Shown here: positions 57,973 through 64,000 of the stretch, piece by piece
Position numbering within the stretch: the stretch's first letter is position 1
Layout of the letters: each line of letters starts with the position of its first letter
NCBI GenBank assembly: GCA_003117195.1
Contig: BDSI01000083.1
Location: forward strand, 62,001 to 126,000
Direction: 5' to 3'
Source: Eudorina sp. 2006-703-Eu-15
Taxonomy: Eukaryota > Chlorophyta > Chlorophyceae > Chlamydomonadales > Volvocaceae
DNA length: 64,000 nucleotides
Translations under genes and position numbers: made by a program
Notes under the pieces: generated by a model
Seen by the model: the letters and a program-made list of their open reading frames with translations, nothing else
What the model was told of the DNA's origin: nothing
The model's database searches: none

Positions 57973-60900
57973 ATGTCCCATACTACCTTAGGTTATTGCA
58001 CTCAATCCTTGCCTGTCTGTTCTCATTTTCAGATCAAGCAGCGCTGTTGTGCTTTCCGCAGCTATGCCAGCAGGCCCTTCCCTGACCGGTTGACTACCAG
58101 TCACGTCCACCTGTCAAGCCTAAGGACAGCCCAGCAGCAGGTGCCTTCGTCGTTAGTTGCCTGTCGAGGAGCTAGCTCAAAAACAAATGTCGTGGCGACT
58201 GAAATGCGCGAATTCGGGTACGGCTTGCGGCGTAATGGGGTCGCCGGTCCTCGCACATGCCTGATTCGAGTTGCATGAGTCAGCAGTTGTGTCTCTGCAT
58301 TCCCTAGTTGCTGTCAGACCGGCTTTCAGTGGCCTTTATTCGTGTCGTACGCGGCGGGGAACGGTCGACCAACTCGCGGCGTGCACCGCGACATCCTTAT
58401 CTCGCGCACTCTTGCATGATGTCCATCATTTCGCGTGGCAGCGCGCAACCCAGATCGCATCCCAACGTTTGACCCGTGAACAGCACGACCTGGCACGAGA
58501 ACAACACGCTGGGTGGACAGGACGGCGCCCTGCATGCGCGCCCGCCCTCTCCCTCCTGGATTCCAAATCCGCCCAGCGGCTCGCATATTTTGACTGACAA
58601 TGGCGCTGCCTGCGCCTCTGGACCTGTGTACAAGACGCCTCGCTGAGGGTCACCTCCCTAACGGCCCGGCCCCACCCGGCCGTGTTCCGTCAGGTTCGCA
58701 AAGGACTTCGAGGAGAGGTACATGCTGGGCAAAAAGATCGGCTCCGGAACCTTCGGCACGGTGTACGTGGCGACGGAGAAGGCGACGGGCCAGGAGTGAG
58801 TACCCCGGTGCCCGGTCCCCGACCAGACCGGCCCTGCGCGGGAAAGTGCTTGGCCCTGGACGGGGCGTCTCGCGCCGCCGGCGGACGGCTTGTTCCGACC
58901 AGCTCCGTTCCTGCAGTCCCGCTGTTTTGGGGGGCGCACGCTTAGGATGGGTTTCCGGCTCGTAGTTCTCCTCGTCCCGCGGCGCCGCCTGTTCGGAGGC
59001 CGTGTGGCCGCGGCCCCCCTAGACCCGCCCGCCGGCAGCAGCTCGGCGGGGTACGTCACGGACTGCATCGGCCCCCCACCCGGGTGTGGGGTTAGAAAGA
59101 AACAGCCCAGACACACCCAGCCCGGCGTGGGGTGTGGGGTGTTGTGGGGTTAAAGTGGGGTGGGGTGTTGTGGAATTAAAGTGAGGTGGGGTGTTGGGGG
59201 ATGTCCTGCGTGAGACGAGAGGACCCGTACCGGTACCGGCACCAGCAGTACCGGGCCCTCCCTGGAGCTCTGGCAGTCCGCGCAGCCCACTCCTTATGTG
59301 TCCACCAATTGCCGAACTTGCGCGCACCATTTTTTTTACCAGCGCGCACACATTACGATTACGTCTGTGTCTAACCGTTCCTGATGGCCCCCTCCCCACT
59401 TTGCTCTGGCAGCAGCGCAGTATGAATATGTCTACCAATTTCCTATGTGTCCCCTCCCCGGGCAGGTGTGCCGTGAAGGTCATCACGAAGCGGATCATGG
59501 GGGGCTTCCTGGAGCGGCAGTTTGTCAGGCGGGTACAGCACGAGGTACGGATATCCGTACTTGTGTACGGCATGTCGGGGAGGTGGCGGGACCCCAGCCC
59601 GGGGGATGCGGCGGCGGGTGGCCTGAGGGAGTGAATGGTCGTGATTGCGTTCGTGGTTGCGGTGACGGTCGCAGCGGGGTCCGGATCTGACGAGCTGGGC
59701 AGAGCCGACGGCGGCGGCGGCGGCGGTTCGTGCGCGCGAGCGTGCGGATAAGTGCGCGGCATCTGGAAGGGGTTCCTGTCGGGCGGGGCGGGGCTTGCCA
59801 TGGGGCCATCCTGCAGGTCCGGCGGAGGGCCCCAGGAGCGCCATTCCATTCCCGAGTAGTTTTGGGGGCTCCGATAACTGAGTGGAGCAGGACCAAGGGT
59901 CGGAAACGAAGGGCAGGACCCAGGAAAATGAGGGCCTCCGCTGCTTGACCTTTCAGGTCGCAGCTACGACGGCGACTGAAAACGAAGAGCAGCACCGGGC
60001 TTGTAAAAGGGAAATGCGTTAGGAGGAGGAGGCAGCACAGTGACTGAAGAGGGGAGGGTGAGCCGTGCTGCAGGCCCCCTCAGCGATGCCACGAGGTGTC
60101 TCCCAGGCCCCCTTGTCGTACGGTACGGCGGTACGCCCCGTGACACCCACGGGGATCCCCGCAGGTGGACATCTACAACCACGTGGGCCACTCGCTGAAC
60201 GTGGCGTACCTGTACGGCGCATACGAGAACTCCGTACATGTGCAGCTCGTGATGGAGCTGTGCAAGGGTAGGTCCCTGTGGGGCAAGGTTGGACGAGCCC
60301 GTGCGTCCTAACGGTGCGCTGCAATCCGTCAGGCGCTGTGGCATGGATTGATGGGTGACCTCCTTTTCTGCCCCGCTCGTTGTGGACGAGGCACGCGAAC
60401 ATGGCATGCTGCGTGTAAGACACCTCTCTCCTGACCCCCAACCCACGGTTCGCGCTGGCTCCTGGACCTTCGCTGTGGCAGTAGCGCGATGCTTCAACAG
60501 TTGTCTACCAAACCCCTGAACTCGTCTGTTCGGCCCCCAATCCGCCGTTACCCCCAACCGCCTTTGGACGCGCCTCACCCCCGTCGCCCCGTCCAGGCGG
60601 CGAGCTGTGGACGCGGGTTCAGCGGGGCAAGTACGGCGAGGCGGCCGCGGCGGCCATCATCCGGGAGATCCTCTGTACCGTGGCGCAGTGCCACGCCAAG
60701 GGTGAGCCGCGGCTCGAAATGTCCCGGGGGTGCTGGGCTGTGTGTGCGCGTGATTCGAGGGCGGGTGGTGGAAGTGGGGGCCTCACGGACTGTGCTGGTG
60801 GATGGTGGATGGGCGAGTTGGGGTGGGGGTGGGGGAGCAAGCGGAGGCCGGCCGCGGAGGCGGTCCGGGACGGGCTCAGGGAGGGTAGAGGGTTTTCTGT

Positions 60901-63789
60901 CGTACTTTTTTTGCGGCATTGCGGCTTCGGATGCCCAACTGTCGGATCACACAACATGTTACGCCCTTCCCCAAACCCCCAACGCCAGAACACACCACCT
61001 TAAAACACAGAAACCACCACCCTAACCTAACCCGGCGGTGGTCGCAGGCATCGTGCTGCGGGACGTCAAGCCCGAGAACTTCCTGTTCCTGACGCCGGCT
61101 CCGGACGCGCCGCTCAAGATGATCGACTTTGGGCTGGCCACGTACTGCAAGTGGGTGGTGGTGGTCAAGAGAGTATTGGAAGTACGGGAAGGGGGCCGCT
61201 GCCATCCTGGGCCAGGATCTGGATATGCGCATCCAGACCCGCTTCCGTACCTGGATGAAAACTTCGGGGATGACGAGGGCTGGTGATTCTTACGGTTGTC
61301 GCCGTGGCCGTTAATCCGTTCCAGGACGAGCAGTCGGTTCGTGCGTCGTGGGGTGGGGTGGGGTTTCCCCCCCGGCTGCGGCGCGCAGCCCCTGCGGAGC
61401 CCCTGCCCCAGCCCCAGTCCTATCCTTTTGCACTTCATCTCACACCTCGTTAGCGGGCGGGTTTCTCATTTATTCACACCTTCGCTAGCAACAGGAGTCA
61501 TGTTTCTCATGTAGGGTATTATTCATATGGATGTTACAGCGGACCCAGCGGGTATGGTAAAGCAAGGTTTCGGTGTTAACGTAATCCGTACATGGCGGGC
61601 CCTCGGCCCTCGGTGGTTGGACCCTGCTTTGTGCGGGGCTACGGGCTTTTCCTCGTCGCGTCTGCAATAAGCAGCATGCTCAAAAACCCTGCCCTCGTAT
61701 GTCGTGTCCACTCGTGCCGCCCCCACTGCTCTGATGACGACGACGACAACAAACTCGACGACGACGATGACGTGGGGGTCTGCAGGCCCGGGCAGCTGCT
61801 CAGCGACAGGGCCGGTTCGCCGCTGTACGTCGCACCAGGTGGGAGGGGGAGGGGGGTTCGCAGTGAGGTTGGGGTGGAGGTGGGGGAGATGTCACATGCC
61901 GTACATGCCGTACATCTGCCGATGAGTTTCGCAGGTGGGGGGCCCGTGCGGTGGTTGGTGTTCTGTACGGCGGTACGTCTTCATCAGGGAAAGGCGGAAC
62001 CGTGGGTTGGTTGCATTGGGGGCGTCGGCGCCCGCCCTGCTTCACCACCGGCTTGTTCTACCTGGCCCTCCCTGCAGAGGTGCTGAAGCAGTCCTACGGC
62101 CAACCCTGCGACGTGTGGAGCGCAGGTGGGTGGGTGGGCTGGGCTGGGCTGGGCTGGGCTGGGGTGGGATGGGGTGGGATGGGTGGCTGCGAGGGGGAGG
62201 GGGAGGGGCTGATCGGCTGATGGCCGGTGGTCACCTGCAGCGGTACAGCCTGACGCGGCCTAACGCGCCCCGTTTGGTCGGACCATGGAGTGGGTGAATA
62301 CCGGCGGGGGGCTTCTCATGGCCTTTACGGAACAGGCACCTCGGCACGCCGCAAAATTGCCATCATCGCCGACACCAACACCAATACGAGCAGCACGGAA
62401 AAGTGTTGCGGGGCTGAGTGTGTCCAGGGTTTTCTCGCTGTGGTCCCCCCGCACCCGCACCCCACCCCACCCGTCTCCTATGCCCCAGCCCCCACCCCAC
62501 CCCGCCCCAAACCCCCTCCGCAGGCGTCATCTCCTACCAGCTGCTGACGGGTCGCTTCCCGTTCGAGGACGAGGACCAGGGGCTGCTGCTCAGCTCCCTG
62601 GACGTGCTGGGCAAGAAGCACTTCACCAACAAGGAGGTGGGGCGGGGGGGGGGGCCGGGCAGGGCAGGGGCGCTGGGGCGGGAGCGGTCGCAGGGGTCGG
62701 ATTGGGTCTTAGGGGTCGGGTCGCGTCCCAGGGGTCAGGCTGCGGTTTGCGTGGCACCGGTCAACATGGGGGATCGGACCCGGCCGGCCGGCTGTCCATG
62801 CTGCTCTTCGCCCCCGAAGAGCACCCACACACCCACACACACTCGTTTTCCCCCGTTTTCATGAGTAGTTGCCTTACCGCTTGTAGTACGAAGATGGGGT
62901 CGGGTACCTGCGATCAGGAAAGTGTGCTTGCTTCCCTGGGAGGAGGCGAGCCTAGTTGCCGAAATTCGTTTCACTCAGAAAACCTACAGTTTCTTTCCAC
63001 TGGAGGCGTGGAGGCCGGTGGCCGGTGGAGGCTGTCGCCTTGCACCGGTCATAAGTCTTTTCAAACCCTCCGCCGCAGAGCCTCGCCCCCCCCCAGCTAT
63101 TCGCCTACCCCCACTTCCCCGGGTTGCCCCCCCCCCCCGCAGGTCTTCTTCGCGATCCTGTACGGCGAGTTGGACTTCACCCGGCCCCCCTGGGACGAGA
63201 TCAGCCCGCTGGCCCGGGAGTTCGTGTCGATGTTGCTGCAGGTACGGTAGGAGGCGGCCTGTGGGTGTGAGTGTGGGTGTGGGTGTTGGGGACATTGGTG
63301 ACTTGGAGGGAGGCGGGAGGGGGGGAAAGCCTTCGACGAATGCGCGGATACGGTACGTGGCGCCCTTACCCCGCCCATGGCGCCTCCGGGGTTCGAGTCT
63401 TGTCAGCCCTGCACAGCGTGGAAGGGGGCTTTTATGTCCAAAGCATCGCAGCCGCTGTGTGCGTTTATCGAGGAAGGGACTCGCCCGAGCACTTTGTGTG
63501 TGTCTGGAGGCTCTCCTGGGCCGTTGATCAACTCCTAACGGCCGAACTGCTAACGGTATCTGCCCTCCCCGCGGACTTCGCAGCGCGACCCCGCCGTTCG
63601 TCCATCCGCCGCCGAGGCGCTGCACCACCCCTGGCTGCAGCAGTACGACACGGCCGCGCTAGACGATGGCAACGGCAGTAGCAGTAGCAGCACCACCTCC
63701 ACCACCAGCACCCGCCCGCTGAATGACTCGTTGGTGCAGCGGCTGCAGCGGTACGGCACGTACGGCAGGCTCAAGCAGCTCGCACTCCG
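57973..63789 (+). CDS. CDPK-like Ser/Thr protein kinase with transit-type N-terminus (3' end beyond window)
   Basis: Exons 57973-58217, 58694-58795, 59466-59544, 60165-60267, 60597-60701, 61048-61150, 61786-61838, 62078-62125, 62524-62636, 63143-63241, 63584-63789; all in phase, 418 codons so far, continuing past a donor CG/GTGAGT. The kinase domain is complete: glycine loop IGSGTFGTVY, CAVKVITK with K120, RRVQHEVDIY, hinge VMELCKGGELW, catalytic VLRDVKPENFLF (D217, with Leu for the usual His of HRD), DFGLATY (D238), GSPLYVAPEVL, DVWSAGVISYQLLTGRFPF, and HHPWL. The following PLNDSLVQRLQRYGTYGRLK resembles the CDPK autoinhibitory junction, so calmodulin-like EF hands may follow outside the window. 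Residues 1-80 (MSHTTLGYCTQSLPVCSHF, later SLVACRGASS) are Ser/Arg/Thr-rich with almost no acidic residues, like a chloroplast or mitochondrial presequence. The first exon link (EFG/FAKDF) rests on phase and splice sites alone. Confidence 0.8.
59083..59125 (+). repeat. Dispersed repeat with core CAGCCCAGACACACCCAGCC, copy 3
   Basis: GTTAGAAAGAAACAGCCCAG then ACACACCCAGCCCGG, in the kinase intron after exon 58694-58795. It is followed by two GTGGGGTGTTGTGG-type repeats. Confidence 0.65.
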
Positions 63790-63875
63790 GTGAGTGTTGA
63801 GGTGGGGGCCATTGGGGGCGGGTTGCGGTGATCCGGCGGCCACTGGCCACTGCCACCATTTCCTTCAAATGCACG

Positions 63876-63990
63876 GCTGTCTTGCCACCTGCTGTTTTGC
63901 CACCTGCTGTCTTGCCACCTGCTGTCTTGCCACCTGCTGTCTTGCCACCTGCTGTCTTGCCACCTGCTGTCTTGCCACCTGCTGTCTTGC
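63876..63990. repeat. 15-bp GCTGTCTTGCCACCT tandem repeat
   Basis: Nearly eight units with one T-for-C change, in the kinase intron at the end of the window. Confidence 0.95.
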
Positions 63991-64000
63991 GTGGCTCCTT

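Noticed and set aside
63389..63398. GGTTCGAGTC resembling a tRNA B box
   Set aside because: No A box at a suitable distance and no cloverleaf; it lies in a kinase intron.
1..64000. Bacterial or organellar origin, operons, CRISPR arrays
   Set aside because: All recognised genes are nuclear-type with many GT-AG introns, and no spacer-repeat array was found; the regular repeats are simple tandem repeats without spacers.

Overview
The window looks like nuclear DNA of a green alga, most likely a chlamydomonadalean (volvocine-type) species. It is GC-rich, genes are broken by many short introns with GTGxG/GTxxGG donors and CAG acceptors, TGTAA serves as the likely poly(A) signal, proteins carry Ala/Gly/Gln/Pro-rich low-complexity stretches, and two proteins start with chloroplast-type transit peptides. 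No rRNA, tRNA, CRISPR or bacterial-type operon was seen. All gene models were spliced by hand from the sequence and checked for phase continuity at every junction.

Layout: (1) 1,298-7,299, minus strand, a 9-exon AAAP/SLC38-type amino-acid transporter (559 aa). (2) 7,594-10,196, plus, head-to-head with it, a 5-exon ESF2/ABT1 RRM protein of ribosome biogenesis (450 aa). (3) 11,224-14,288, plus, a 6-exon DUF1997 protein with a transit-like N-terminus (286 aa). (4) About 14.3-19.1 kb has no recognisable gene. (5) 19,161-24,294 (minus) and 28,615-33,129 (plus) are two divergently arranged class I 3',5'-cyclic-nucleotide phosphodiesterase genes. Their catalytic halves form a near-identical 2.4-kb inverted repeat, while their upstream halves have diverged. 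The 5' exons between 24.3 and 28.6 kb are only partly resolved. (6) 33.1-35.7 kb has no recognisable gene. (7) 35,743-52,736, plus, is one very large gene of about 31 exons (about 1,930-1,970 aa): disordered, coiled-coil N-terminal half, then repeated C2-like modules resembling the CCDC17 family, then a Gly/Met/Pro/Tyr-rich tail. (8) 54,700-57,252, plus, a 6-exon Pcf11-type mRNA 3'-end processing factor (583 aa) with an altered zinc-ligand set. (9) 57,973 to beyond the window end, plus, a CDPK-like Ser/Thr kinase with a transit-like N-terminus, cut off by the window edge before any EF hands.

The genes do not form one pathway. The most informative features are structural: the homogenised inverted PDE pair, several short dispersed repeat families that sit almost only in introns (some at intron ends or over splice donors), local duplications that copied splice donors, and a recurrent GACCCATGGGTC-type palindrome. 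Homology calls come from recognising motifs by eye; no database search was run.
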